Assembly: GCF_002994745.2 (NCBI RefSeq)
Contig: NC_037088.1
Coordinates: 58,050,397 to 58,114,396 of the forward strand
Source of the DNA: Rosa chinensis
Lineage: Eukaryota; Streptophyta; Magnoliopsida; Rosales; Rosaceae
Reading direction: 5' to 3'
Length of the DNA stretch: 64,000 bases
Shown: positions 22,701-34,806 of the stretch, piece after piece
Layout: each line of letters begins with the position of its first letter
How positions within the stretch are numbered: the stretch's first letter is position 1
Translations under genes and position numbers: made by a program
Notes under the pieces: model-generated
Told to the model about the DNA's origin: nothing
The model's database searches: none
What the model saw: the letters and a program-made list of their open reading frames with translations, nothing else

Positions 22701-23441
22701 AGTGTGAGTTGTTCTCCTTTATTTCGTGTTTTTAAGGATCAAAGCGTGATTTGGCTTCTTGATTGAAACATGCGGGGTTTATCCCGTGGTTTTTGTGTGA
22801 GTTGTTTTGAGTTACTCATACGGGCTTGCAAAAGCTTACCTGGTTTGTTGTGTGACAACTCGGTGCACTATTCAGACTGTGTAAGGGTTAATCCTACAGG
22901 TCAGGGTAATCGTGGCTGAAGCTGAGGTAGCTTGTTGGCAGCAGAACGGGTAGGAAGCAATTTTGATTGGCTTTGCCATTGTTATGACTTCCGCTATGTA
23001 GTAAACTCTGAGGAGCAATTACTTTTTATTTTGTTGTTGACAATTTAATTCGTAAGCTTATGTAATATATGACTTTGTGGAGCGGTCAATATTGACATAG
23101 TGGGTTCAGGGCATCAATATGTACTTGAGTTAAAATGAAAAAAAGTTTCTAGGTATTTTGTATTGATGGCTGAACGTTCACGCATGTGTAATTATGAGAT
23201 TATATATTGATTTTTATTTGTGTTAAAAATCAGGGGCGTGACATAATCTACACCATAATTCCTGGACTCTACTACCAATTCCATGAATCCTCTTTCATCA
23301 ATCACCAAGTTGATCAAGTTATATTACGAAAACCATACACTACTCAATACAACATTCAAAGCATTGAATCAAACCTTTTCTAATTACCAAACGTAGCTGT
23401 GCTGTTATGATTAGTAGTGTACCACTATTTGGTTCTACGTA

Positions 23442-23465
23442 CCCAACCTTCAATATGTAGAAAGG

Positions 23466-23511
<46 letters not shown>

Positions 23512-23973
23512 CATGGATTATGAATCATATATCACAAATATGTACAAGTAAACACCAAATCAAGCTGCTGAAAGTTACCAGACTGCAGATATTTGAGGAA
23601 ATAGCTTCTATTACGAATCAAACTCAATCAAGCAAATTACAAATCAACCTCAAACATTCTTTGGTTAAATTTTACATATACTACGAAATCAAGCTGCGCA
23701 TCATTTAGCCCAACCTTCAACCTTCAATATGTAGAAAGCAAATATATATATATATATATATATATCATGGATTATGAATCATATATCACAAATATGTACA
23801 AGTAAACACCAAATCAAGCTGCTGAAAGTTACTAGACTGCAGATATTTGAGCAAATAGCTTCTATTACGAATCAAACTCAATCAAGCAAATTACAAATCA
23901 ACCTCAAACATTCTTTGGTTAAATTTTACATATACTACGAAATCAAGCTGCGCATCATTTAGCCCAACCTTCA
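23442..23973. repeat. Tandem duplication of about 254 bp
   Basis: Two head-to-tail copies, each starting at cccaaccttcaatatgtagaaag, passing through an AT run (23467-23510 and 23741-23765) and ending at gcgcatcatttag. Outside the AT run they differ at only a few bases, so the duplication is recent. Confidence 0.9.
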
Positions 23974-24787
23974 GTATCACTATGAACAATCAAATTAGGA
24001 GATGAACAATCAAATTAAGAGAAGAAAGAGAGACCACCTTCACCAAATCTCAAATCAACTCTAGCCCAGCCTCTGCGATTCGTAGAGAACACGAGTTAAG
24101 AGAGAGCGAGCTCCGCCGGTGTTGAAATCGAGCCGTGGCGTTTCAGAAGCGAGAGAGGAAGAGATTTCAAATAACTAGGGTATCCTAGTTATTTGAAATC
24201 GGCCCCTTCTGTTAAATGAAATCAGCCCACTGATTTCATCAAATCTAAATCCCTAATGAAAAATTTGTGTCAAACGAGCTTATTTGTATTTGGGCCTCCG
24301 AAATCCAAATCCTCAAGTCCAAATCACCCTATCCAAACGGGCCCTTAATTCATTTCATATTTAGCTCCTCATTTCAATCAATCATACTCTAAATTATGCC
24401 TATTGACATGACCAAAGTGCCAAAACCAATTAGGCAATCTTTTCCCTTTATCCCCACAAAGATCGATGCTTAAGATCGTCTTCTCTTTTGTTTCCAGTGT
24501 ATGATTCATCTCACTCGGAGGATGTATTGAAAAAGTAGAGACCTCTTTTTCTCTCTTCAATAATTCATTTTGGTCCATGACAGAGCAAAATCAACATCAA
24601 ATCTAATCCAGCACAGAAACGATGATGCCACAAAGGGCCAACTACCAGTCTGCATGACAACAAATTTTCTCACCACTATGTGGAAGCCGAAAGCAACATG
24701 GTCTTTAGTCTTTACTAGGATCTTCCTTTCGATAGATACAAGATGCGAAATGTTCAAAAGTGAAAGTTATATAAAAAGAAAATACTT
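23974..24787. other. Intergenic stretch with one transposon-like end
   Basis: No gene is visible. Near 24280-24350 there is a cctccgaaatccaaatcctc stretch ending in atccaaacgggcccttaa, which resembles the outer end of many plant DNA transposons. I found no matching inverted end, so no element is called. A perfect palindrome lies at 24163-24200. Confidence 0.4.
24163..24200. repeat. Perfect palindrome, 17-bp arms, 4-base loop
   Basis: Left arm gatttcaaataactagg (24163-24179) and its exact complement at 24184-24200, separated by gtat. Confidence 0.9.
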
Positions 24788-24952
24788 CAGTACATTAATG
24801 TACCGATACATCAAGTAGACTAGATTCAATACAGATGTAGACTAGCTCGGTACAAGGGTAGACTAACTCCATACATGTCTACCCATGTACTGAGCTAGTC
24901 TACCTCTGTATTGAACCTAGTCTACTTGATGTATCGGTACATTAATGTACTG
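24788..24952. repeat. Near-perfect 165-bp inverted repeat (hairpin)
   Basis: Arms of 76 bases (24788-24863 and 24877-24952) pair with four mismatches around a 13-base loop. The arms begin cagtacattaatgtaccg. It lies about 260 bp above the start of NLR 2, just outside the duplicated unit, and has no counterpart above NLR 1. It could be a MITE-like palindrome, a young microRNA or siRNA precursor, or a recombination product. No target duplication is visible. Confidence 0.9.
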
Positions 24953-25116
24953 TAGACGATCCCATATAAGAAATGTGAATCACACTTTGATAAAAGAAAT
25001 TGATTGTCGGTGGTGTGATATTGCTAATTGCAATCATTGCACTAGCAAGTCACGCGACCCAAATGAAAATATCAGGCCACACATTATGACATTAGGCTGA
25101 GACGATTAATGTGATA

Positions 25117-25208
25117 TGAAGTTGGGATAGCACGCCATTTCTATAGTTGCTGCACCGTATTTCTCCTCTCTTCCTCTTTCGTTCCCGATCAGACCTTCAA
25201 GTAAGAAC
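25117..25208 (+). promoter_or_regulatory. 5' leader of NLR 2
   Basis: Nearly identical to 3858-3949. It includes the tail ccttcaagtaagaac directly before the ATG. Confidence 0.7.
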
Positions 25209-28027
25209 ATGGCTGAAGCACTTGTTAACGTTCTCCTTGAGCGTTTGGCTACGGTCGCCCATGACAAGGTTCGAGGAGAGTTCAAACTGGTCTCTGGGGT
25301 TGAGGAAGAAGTCAACAGCCTCTCCCGCAATCTGGAAGCTATTCAAGCTGTGCTGGAGGATGCAGAGCAGAGGCAAGTGACGGAGGCAACCGTGAAACGT
25401 TGGCTGAGTGAACTGACTGAAGTTTCCTACGAGATAGATGACGTTTTGGATGAGTGGATCACTCAAGTTCGAAAGAGACAGATGGAGAAAGAAGAAAAAC
25501 ATGCTCTTGCTATTGCTAAGAAGGTACGTTCCTCTGCCTCCTCTTTCGTTTCTGGTAGCAAGGTCAGGCGGTTTATTCATCGTCGCGAAATTGCTGCGAA
25601 GATAGAAGAATTAAATGAAAGATTAGCTTCAATTGATGAAAGAAAACAAAGTTTTGGCTTTCAAAACACCGCTAGGGTCCCCGAACTACCTCAACGACAA
25701 AAAACTACTTCTCTTCCCAATGTTAAAACATTTGGTCGAGATAATGAAAAAAAACTCATAGTTAGCAAGCTGCTAAGTGAGAGTAGTGAAGGAAATGAGG
25801 TTCCTCTTATCATTCCTATTGTAGGGATGGGGGGAATGGGGAAAACAACTCTTGCTCAACTTGTGTATAATGATGAAAATGTCAAATCTCATTTTGACAA
25901 GAGAATATGGGTCTGTGTCTCGGACCCTTTTGAAGAGATCAAGATTGCTCAAGCTATCATTGAAGAAATAGATAAAGATAATAGTTCAAAAAGCTCAAAT
26001 GTGTTGCAAACCCTGACGCAATGTATATATAAATTGATTGAGGGTAAACAGTTCCTCCTTGTTTTAGATGATGTTTGGAGCCCAAACTCTGATCAATGGG
26101 AAGAATTGATCAAACCTTTACGTAATGGTGCTCTTGGTAGTAGAATATTGGTGACCACTCGAAAGGAGGAGGTTGCTGATTTAATGAAAGCAACAACTCA
26201 AATGATCTCTTTGAAGGCATTGAGTGATGCATTTTGTTTGTCATTGTTCTATTACGGTGCAAACATGGATGAGAATAATGTGCCTAAAGAGTTTCACGGC
26301 ATTGGTTTAAGTATTGCTAGAAGGTGTAATGGGTTGCCTCTTGCTGCAAAGACGTTAGGAAGCCTCATGCGCCATAAGAAAAAGATTCATGAATGGCAAG
26401 CTGTTTTAAAGAGTAAGACATGGGAATTGAAAGAGATTCAACAAGATGTTTTTCGACCACTACTATTAAGTTATCATGATTTGACTCCAGCAACTCAACG
26501 TTGTCTTTTGTATTGTGTTATATTTCCAAAAGATTATGTGTACAATATGAATCGTTTGATTGAGTTGTGGATGTCACAAGATTATTTGAATGCCAAAGAA
26601 AGTAAAGACAAGATAGTAGTTGGTCAAAATTATTTTAATGACTTGGCAATGCGATCATTCTTTCAAGATATTGATGCAGATGTTGAAAATGAAAACATGA
26701 CATGCAAAATTATGATATTGTACATGACTTTCTACAATATTTGACCAAAAATGAATGTTTGATTTTGGATTTTGAGTTGGATGCTAGTGAGAGAAGGGAT
26801 GTGGCAAAGGATAAAGTTCATCATTTGACCTTAGTGCATGCAACCGAGGGTGATTCTTTGAAATCTTTTCTCCCTAATTATAAAAAATTACGTACCTTGA
26901 TAGCTATAGAATCATCCAAAAATTCCATTGGCCCAATATTTGAGTCGGTAGTACAATTGAAATGCCTTAGAACATTAAACTTGAGTGATTGGCGGGGGGA
27001 GGATTGTCTCAAAGAAATTCCCGAGACGATAGGTGGATTGATACATTTGAGGTATCTTGATTTATCCGGTAATGAAGGGTTGGAAGAATTACCCAGCGCC
27101 CTGGGCAGCTTATACAACCTGCAAACCTTGCGACTTGTTGGCTGCTCTAGTCTCAAAAAAGTAGATGTGCGAGGGCTGATTAACTTGAGGCATCTTTATG
27201 TTGAACGCTGTCCTTGTCTAAATCTAATTAAAGGGATTGAGAAATTAACAGATCTGCAAAGGCTAGATTGGTTTCGTGTCCCAGATGGTGATGAAGGAAA
27301 CAAGTTGGAAGATCTGAAAGACTTGAACCAGCTTCAAGGGAGTCTTGATATTTATATTCGAGGAAATCCAAATATGGCAGCAAATAAGGTTCACCTCCTG
27401 CAATTGCACCTATATTTCTTGACGGGTGATGAAGTAAAGGATAGAGAGATTATGAATGGCTTAGAGCCGCATCCAAGTTTGGAATCTTTATTCATCTCTA
27501 GCTATAGAGGCGGCGCCTTCTCCCATTGGTTGTCGTCTTCAAACAGCTTGAGAGTGCTCACCCTTAGTAATTGCTTCAACTGTGGGTTTTTGCCTCCTTT
27601 AGGGAAACTGGCGTCCCTTGAATCATTGGATATTGCGATGCTCCCGGGAGTCTCAAAGGTAGGAATTGAGTTTTTGGGAATAGATGATGGGCAAACCTCG
27701 TCGTCGTCGTCTTCCATTTTCATATCATTCCCCAAGCTTAAACAACTCACCTTCCGCTGCATGTTGTCATGGAAAGAGTGGGTAGGAGTGGAAAATAATA
27801 ATATTACAATCATGCCATGCCTCTCTCAGTTGACAATTGAGGACTGCTGGAAGCTAAAAGCACTGCCGGACTTCCTGTGGAAGACACCACTACAGAAATT
27901 GCACATCTTGAGATCTCCAATTCTCCGAGACCTTTACAGACAAGGACTAGGTGAGGAGTGGGCCAAGATTTCTCACATCCCAACCATCAAGATTGAAGAC
28001 GGATCGGATTTTCAACCCGGCCGGTGA
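25209..28027 (+). pseudogene. CC-NBS-LRR gene with a frameshift in the MHD motif (NLR 2)
   Basis: Close paralogue of NLR 1. The first frame (25209-26744, 511 aa) codes the coiled coil and NB-ARC: P-loop GMGGMGKTT, LVLDDVW, GSRILVTTR, GLPLA and CLLYCVIFP. At 26711/26712 one base is missing compared with NLR 1, within the histidine codon of the MHD-like IHD. The reading frame is lost there and ends about 10 codons later. The rest of the gene, all leucine-rich repeats, remains open in the next frame to a stop at 28025-28027, so the lesion is young. As written, only a CC-NB protein without MHD and LRR would be made. Such truncated products can still act in signalling, so loss of function is probable, not certain. 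A base-calling error is the main alternative. Confidence 0.93.
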
Positions 28028-28889
28028 GCTTGACATCTTCGTACCTGTTATTATTGGTATCACATATATGGGACTGTTATATATATATATGTATTTTCAA
28101 ATTTATAACTGAATCATTTCTTTTTCCAGGCGTGGTCTATTCTAGGGACGCATGTCTTCAAGATTGATGTCACTATTGGAGGGCAGAACGAAACATCAAC
28201 TGATCGAGAAGCATTAGGCATTGTCTTCTTCAGATACATTAGCGATTAGTTGAGCATGATCTGGCAAAGTTATTGCACTGACCAAACCTATGAGGATGCT
28301 GAAGAGGTCAAAGACTCGAAGATCTTAATGGTTGCTGTTTATATATGTGCTTCCTCATACATATGCTCAACTCCTTATCAGTTTTAGCCATCTTTACTTC
28401 TTCGGCTTGAATTTCTTCAAGATACAGGTAATTTCACTGTTCTGTTTTTATGCCAAGTCTTTGAACCTCTTATTAGAGAAGCTAAGTCGCTTATATACAG
28501 AAAATGATGATTCACGGCCATGTGAATGGCTGAATCGATTGCTGGACTTCCCAACGCAAGATGATCCTCACCCCCTCAGGTTTGTTTTTCTTTTGTGCTG
28601 ACATTCCAAATGGGAGATTTCTTTTGATAGCTTGTAGTTTATTGATCTTCTTATGTAAATTAAGTTGTAAATATAGGTCCTCTAATTATGTATTCTATTG
28701 TAGGTGTGAATTGCACCAGGCTACTTGGAACTGCTCGTATTGAAGCTACATGCGTTCAGAATGGCATCAGAATTTGGTACGCTGCATTCGTACCAATTTG
28801 TAGATTATATTATAACTTGAAGGTCTTGGTTTTCAAGTTGGACTGATTAGCTAAGTCACAGAAAATCTTTGGTTAGTTACTTAAACCGA

Positions 28890-29900
28890 GGATGGAGCTT
28901 AGTCAAGAACATCTCTTCAATTGTCTGGACTTTATTATACTTACTGGAAAGCTATGCAAGGTTGTGACAATGAGATGTCATTGGAGAAGTTAAACTCGGG
29001 ATTGTTCCTTTGGTCTAACTAGGTTGTGCTATCTCGTGTATGTCCTTCTGCTCATCTAACTTATATCTTCATTGATTATACAGGTACATCACTCCTGCCA
29101 TAGAATTCTAGATTTGCATGATTTAGTATATTTGGTGTTTATCAGTTATTAGCAAGGAAAAAGAAGTGATAATAATGATGCATTATATCGACATGAGCAT
29201 GACGCATCCGATGGTTTTCTTGAGAGATTAATGCTTCAGTGTTATATAGGTGATCATGACTGTCAGGAGCTTAAGAGGTCACAAACAGCACCAGTTAGAG
29301 ACATGTTCTTAAAGCATTGAAAGAAGGCATGAGGATACTGAAGGCTGCCAGTTCGAAGACCTTCCTGGCTGGTCATGATACTCTTCTTCCTCTGATGCTG
29401 GAACTTGAGTCCCTATCAAGTAAATTTCAGAAAGATTGCAAGCACCCTTCTGTCTACGGAATTGGGAGTTTAGGCTTCAAACTTCTGCTGGTCAGACTCC
29501 TACCCTCAGGTACTCGTCATGTTGTTTGGAAATTTCCAGAATAATTCAAAAGAAATCTTTAGGTAGAGGAACAAAACCTTATTTTACATATTTTCTTTTG
29601 ATTCAAGATATAGTCAAGTCTGACTAATGTATCTGTTGCAGAAGAAAATCGCACCAACATACGTGTACTGAGGCTTCATTTAGAATGGCCTTAAAGTTGT
29701 AAAGCTAATGGGATGCTAATATGGTAAGCTATCTGTGTCATAACCTGAAGTTCTCAGTTCATGTGAAGTTCTCAGTTCATGTGTGTTTGTGGCACATATT
29801 TAGCTCTATAAGAGTGTGACTGTGAGACTGAGTTAAGGATAACAGATTGCTTTAAATTTTTTGGTTATTTGGGTGTACCTAGGTTGGACTGTTGAAGCAA
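28890..29900 (+). repeat. NLR 3' flank module, diverged copy C
   Basis: Parallel to 31095 onward and to 6979-8590, including cgggattgttcctttggtc (28998) and the block cacaaacagcaccagttagagacatgttctt, which also occurs near 8479. More diverged than copies A and B. The limits are approximate. Confidence 0.6.
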
Positions 29901-31094
29901 TGCATCTGAGGCACCAATCACACCTACATTTGGCAAGCTGTGGGCTGGCCATGACAGATCAAAGAAGGGTAATTGGCTTGTAGACACGAAGCTTGCTTCA
30001 TTTACTTTTGTTTCCGGCCACTCGTCACTAGGAGATTAATTCCTTTTTGCAGAGGATTGGGCAAGTACTCATGCATCCAATACTTGATTGGGAGCCCAGC
30101 CAAAGTCTCGGTTCTCTATTCCTTTTTGCTGATACCAATTTCCTTTATGCTGATCTCTACTTGTGCAGAGAGCATAATCAAGCTATGAGGAACAGATTTT
30201 ATTATTATTTTGCATTTAGATAAGTTGATTTTAAGGAAAATATATTGATAGAAAATTATAGGGTGCGAGATTGTTATGATGCTGTATATTACTCTTCATT
30301 ATAAGCTGTCATTCCAACTATAAAACAGTGATGAGCAGAGAAACTTCCTTTAGAAATCTGTACAGTAACATGACTCTCAAAACTTTTACAGTTTACTGAT
30401 ATCAAAAAATATTTGTGGACTTTCTAGTACTAATTATTTACGGTATCAAAAGCCTGTTATAAGTAACATCACTATCAAAACAGCTACATGCCTGTATATA
30501 CTTACTTGAAGTTATTGAGTTTTGAGTGTTTGTGGCATTGGCTTGAAATTTTTGCAACCAGCTTTATTTAATTCATGTCTGTTTCTTTCAAAATCATCTT
30601 TTACTATTTAAGACATGTCTTCATTTTCACATTATTTTAAACAAGTTTCTTACCGCAATCCAATTGATATACTGTAGGTGCAGTCAAACAACCATTCCTT
30701 GCAGGAGAATGTCAAGCAACGACATTACAACATGCAATTACAAAGTTATTTTGTGTCACCCATTCGACTGATGGATGAGGCTATCTTACATAAACTAGGT
30801 AATTTTTCATAACCATCTTAAGTAAGCCTATGATACAAAGTAGACTGATCCCATGGCATGAAATAGTAGTGTTATTGGCTTAAGATATTCAAGGTATGGA
30901 AGGCAAGAGTGGACATGACCATGAGGTCCATTTATTGAAAATTCACTTCTGCCATGTATTGAAGACTGAGATTAGCATTTAGCCCATTGCTGCAACAATG
31001 TTGTTCCACTTAGATTTATGTGTTCAACGGATTAGCTATCGGGTTCGGTATCACAGATTGCTTTTAACCTTTTGGTTGATCCGATGTATTAAGG

Positions 31095-32620
31095 ATGGTG
31101 CCTAGCCAAGCAGCTGAGTCATCTCTTCGAGTGTCTCGACTTCATTAGGAAGCTATGCATGGTTGTAAGGTGTGACTATGAGCCATCATAGAAGATTGTT
31201 CAACTTGGGATTGTTTCTTTGGTCTACCTAGGTCGTGCCTTTGTCTGTTCTGCTGATTTTAACTTATATCTTCATATATTGTTAATAATATTCTGCATCC
31301 TCTGACGCAAGTTGTGTAGAATTTATTATTTTCTTTTGATTCAGGTTACTAAATCCTCTGATTTTGTATCTAATGTAGAAAAAAATCGTACCAAGATACA
31401 TGTAGAGCTGATATATATCTATATCATTTAGAATCACCTCTTGATTCAGACATATTAGCATTTAGAGCTAATATATATCTATATTATTTTCTTTTGATTC
31501 AGGTTGCTAAGTGCTCTTGAGAAGCATTTAGAATCGCCTTGGAGTTGAAAGCCTGATTGAATTGTACTTTGGTAAGCTATTATATCTCTATATCATAACT
31601 GGTGCCTTGCGGCATGGAACTGCTCTTACTTGTGACTTAAGTTGTAACTGCATGCAGCTGTATTTTCTGAGAAATGTCTACTTGCTTTTTATTTGATACA
31701 ATTACTAGAGAGCATTTGTTTTGTCTATGTATTTTTGACTTTGAAGATTGTTCTGTTAGATTATGAGTACTAAATCGAGCATCAGAGATTGCTTTTTTAC
31801 TTTTTTTGGTTGTTTGGTTGTACCTAGGTGGAGGATGGTAATAATGATATGCCAATATTTGATTGTAATCCTAGTTTGATCAACTTCCAAACAGGTCTCA
31901 CTTCCCTATTAATGCGACAGAGTGATAGACTAACATCGAATCACCAACATCTAACCTGCCTTATAGATTCTCTACTTATGCAGAGAGGATAAGCACTATA
32001 TCTTCCTTCATCAACAGAATCTTCCATGTAGTTTGTCCGCCAAACAAAGAGTACGAGCTGAAATGAGTGAAGAACTGTTGACTGGCTTGAGTGAAGAACA
32101 TCAACTGCCACAGAACCAGTGACTGTTCCAGGAATGAAGGTACGAATAACAAATTTATTCATTACATTGATCTTGCACCTTCTGGATCCCACTTTGTCAC
32201 ACTGAAAAATGTCTTCTTGATAGTGTGTCATTCCAATTGAAAAAAAAAAAAAAATTAATGGACAGGAAGACTTCTTCACATGGAACTGTTCATTACTTTC
32301 AGAAGTTTTGACAGGAAGATATGAAGAACCTTCATATAGAACTTTTAAGCCAATTTCATATGCAAGATAATATGCATCTGCTAAACATAATTACTATTCA
32401 GCATTTAGTAAGTATTAATACATTAATAAGTATTTGTACATTACATTATTCATCAGCCTGTTAAAAGTCTATGTCTATTGGCAAATGTCAAAATATGTCA
32501 TTGTACATGAAGCGATTGTCCTATTCAGACTGCACTTTAGGAGATGCTCTTGCATGATTACATCCTTATGAGTTATGACCCACATCCTTCTGTGACTTCT
32601 TAAACAGACCTTTCTATCTA
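31095..32620 (+). repeat. NLR 3' flank module, copy B
   Basis: From 31174 it follows 6979-8330 closely (same order, mostly substitutions), with a local duplication of agctaatatatatct-like sequence near 31410-31480. It ends near gtgacttcttaaacagacc. Confidence 0.75.
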
Positions 32621-33398
32621 GACTCCCGAACACAAGATGATTACCCTTAGGTACTCTTTATTCTGTGTGCAAATTTCCAGATATGTAATTTGAAGAGATC
32701 TTTAGGTACGCAGTAGAACAAAACCTTTATGTTTATGTAGATAGTCAAAGTCCTTTATGTATCCATTGCAGAAAAAATCACCTCAATATACATGGACAGC
32801 TGACATTGAAGCTCGAAGTATTGAGAATGGCACTGGAGTTGGAAGGCATGGATGGGAGTGGAACTGAATGCATGTGACTGTGAGTTAACTGCAACTGCGA
32901 GCGGCTGTTTTTTCTGATGTAGATTCACATTTTCATGACTACATCCTTTTTGTCATCATTATTTGCCAATTTCTAGACAGAGCAGCTTGTTAGTATTCGT
33001 ATTCTTTACAATCATCATGGTGGAGTATTACAGAGTTTTTAAATGACCAAAAGTTTTGGTCATTTGAGTGTACCTTTGGTTGAAGCTAAGTTCATTGATA
33101 TCTTCTTTTTATAAAACCAAATTGCCCGAGTATGTTTGGAAGTGAAAATATTATACATGCGACGACACATTTCTTATGGATCCATACATGCGTAGGGCTG
33201 GCAAAATGGGCCGAAGCAACCGAACCAGCCGATTTTCGAACCGGCCCGAACCGATTTGGGCCGAAAATTCGGCTTACCGACTTTCGGCTCGGCTGCGCCG
33301 TACCGTATGGCTCCCTTCGGCTCGGGGGTGTACTGACCGTATACAATACCTCATACCGAATAATATGTATACACCAAAATGGTTATACACTTTGATTA

Positions 33399-33463
33399 GA
33401 GGCAAGGTTCGAACCTTGGACCTCTAACACACCACGTTTGCTCCCAACCACTAGAGCAGCTCG
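33399..33463 (-). repeat. tRNA-like Pol III cassette 1
   Basis: On the minus strand an A-box-like tgctctagtggttgg is followed about 30 bases later by the B-box ggttcgaacc. It lacks a foldable acceptor stem, so it is a tRNA-derived remnant and not a tRNA gene. Confidence 0.5.
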
Positions 33464-33550
33464 TTCTCTTACTACTATAAGCACAAATTTTATATTTATT
33501 GTCTCTTAGTTCCTACTATCAAATTAAAACACAAAATAACAAGAATTTGG

Positions 33551-33621
33551 TTGGAGGCAGGAGTCGAACCCTCATCCCTTCACTCCGCAACTCAGCTCTC
33601 AACCACTAGAGCACACGTTGC
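33551..33621 (-). repeat. tRNA-like Pol III cassette 2
   Basis: On the minus strand gtgctctagtggttgagagc is followed by gggttcgactcctgcc. Related to cassette 1 about 90 bases away, same orientation. Confidence 0.5.
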
Positions 33622-34252
33622 TTTTATTATATGTGGTACAATTATTATATTTATTCCTTCTTAATCTAATACAATTAAAAGAAAAAAACAAAAAGACCTC
33701 ATCGGGTCCATCAATCCCAAAAATCAGAAAGCATTCATCTTTCATTCTTTCATCATATCCATCACTTTCTTCTTCCTATTCATCCTCATCTTTCATCTTC
33801 TTCAGTTTTTTTTTTCCAGAATCTCCATCAGTTTCTTCCAGAAAGTTTCTTGTCCCATTGCTTTTGTTTTCTTCTGGTTCTTTCATCTTCCTCTTCCTCT
33901 ATTTCCTTCATCTCCTACTTTTCTCCATTTTCAGTATCATCACTTCGTCCTCATCTAGTCATTTCCAAGTGAAACTCCAGATGAGATCTGAATCTTCGAT
34001 GGCTGCTTTGATGTGATATGCTTCTACCTCAACAAACTCCGTCATTCAGACACCCGCGACAAATTGGTCCTCCTCTGATTTCCGGCAGCAAAACCGAACG
34101 ATACCAACCGAGAATTCGGCTTGCCGACAGTCGGTATACCGACTATGTTGGTTCGGCGGCGGTTTGAAAATTCTGATACCGACGGAGGTCGGTTCGGCAA
34201 CGGTTTGAGGAAAAATGGATCGGTTTAGTACCGAATCCAGCCCTTGATGCGT

Positions 34253-34760
34253 GTATTGGTTTTGAATCGATCTACCCAATACATGCGTGTACTGGATTTG
34301 AATTGATTTCTTGGATTTGAATTAAGTTCGGATCAATAATCTACATTGATTAACTGCCTCAATCATCATTATGTGCTTGGATTTTAAATACAACTAATTT
34401 TGGTTTCACGCCAGACGTTTTGCCAAACAAGGATGATTAGGTTGAACCCTTCCACCAATCAACTTTAGAACTTGGATTTGTAGGGCTTTACCCCGAGGGG
34501 AGCCCTTCCAGAAATTCTCGAGGGCACTGAGCTTAACCCAGGCCCAGGAGGGGGTTTGGAAATAGTTTTCAACCAGCAATAGACGCGTCTCGGTTAGAAC
34601 CTCATTAACTGCGTCATTGCCCCAAGCGCAAAGATGCTTTATACAGAGCCCATGTCTCTGTTTTTATACTCCCCCAACTGCTCTGCGTATTTCGAATTCC
34701 CAATGTGGGACTAAACCATCTCACCCAACTGCTCTTTGGTCTCTATCCCTCAACTTTGTT
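34253..34760. other. Intergenic, no gene seen
   Basis: Moderately GC-rich pieces with no coding signal. A cccaatgtgggact motif at about 34700 also occurs at about 35690. I cannot assign it. Confidence 0.35.
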
Positions 34761-34768
34761 GAAGGTTT

Positions 34769-34774
<6 letters not shown>

Positions 34775-34806
<32 letters not shown>

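Larger units (their letters stand above)
20415..23243. mobile_element. Large solo LTR, 2829 bp
   Basis: Begins TGTGATGCCCCGG and ends GGGGCGTGACA, imperfect inverted ends, with taatc duplicated on both sides (20410-20414 and 23244-23248). The length and the TGTxACGCCCC-like end suit Tekay/Del-type gypsy LTRs, but without coding sequence the family is inferred. It holds two direct repeats and a minisatellite, listed below. Confidence 0.82.
28028..33193. other. 3' flank of NLR 2, repeated noncoding modules
   Basis: About 5 kb without a convincing gene. Two similar blocks begin at about 28890 and 31095, each with aggatgg, then tctcttc, then ctatgca and ggttgt. The second continues as the copy of the NLR 1 flank. 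Several short frames exist, but they are not shared between copies. The simplest reading is the 3' regions of the present NLR 2 and of at least one deleted or decayed neighbour. Confidence 0.55.
33194..34244. mobile_element. hAT-like element with two tRNA-like cassettes
   Basis: The ends are AGGGCTGG and CCAGCCCT, flanked by the imperfect 8-bp repeats acatgcgt (33186-33193) and tgatgcgt (34245-34252). Cytosine-rich ccgaaccg motifs near the left end are matched by cggttcgg motifs near the right end, giving long imperfect inverted ends. No transposase is seen. The interior carries two regions with Pol III A- and B-box-like sequences and a T/C-rich stretch. Confidence 0.6.

Noticed and set aside
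23249..24360. Complete DNA transposon ending in atccaaacgggcccttaa
   Set aside because: No matching inverted end or target duplication was found on the left side.
33399..33621. Two tRNA genes
   Set aside because: A- and B-box-like words are present, but no acceptor stem or full cloverleaf can be formed. They are repeats inside a mobile element.
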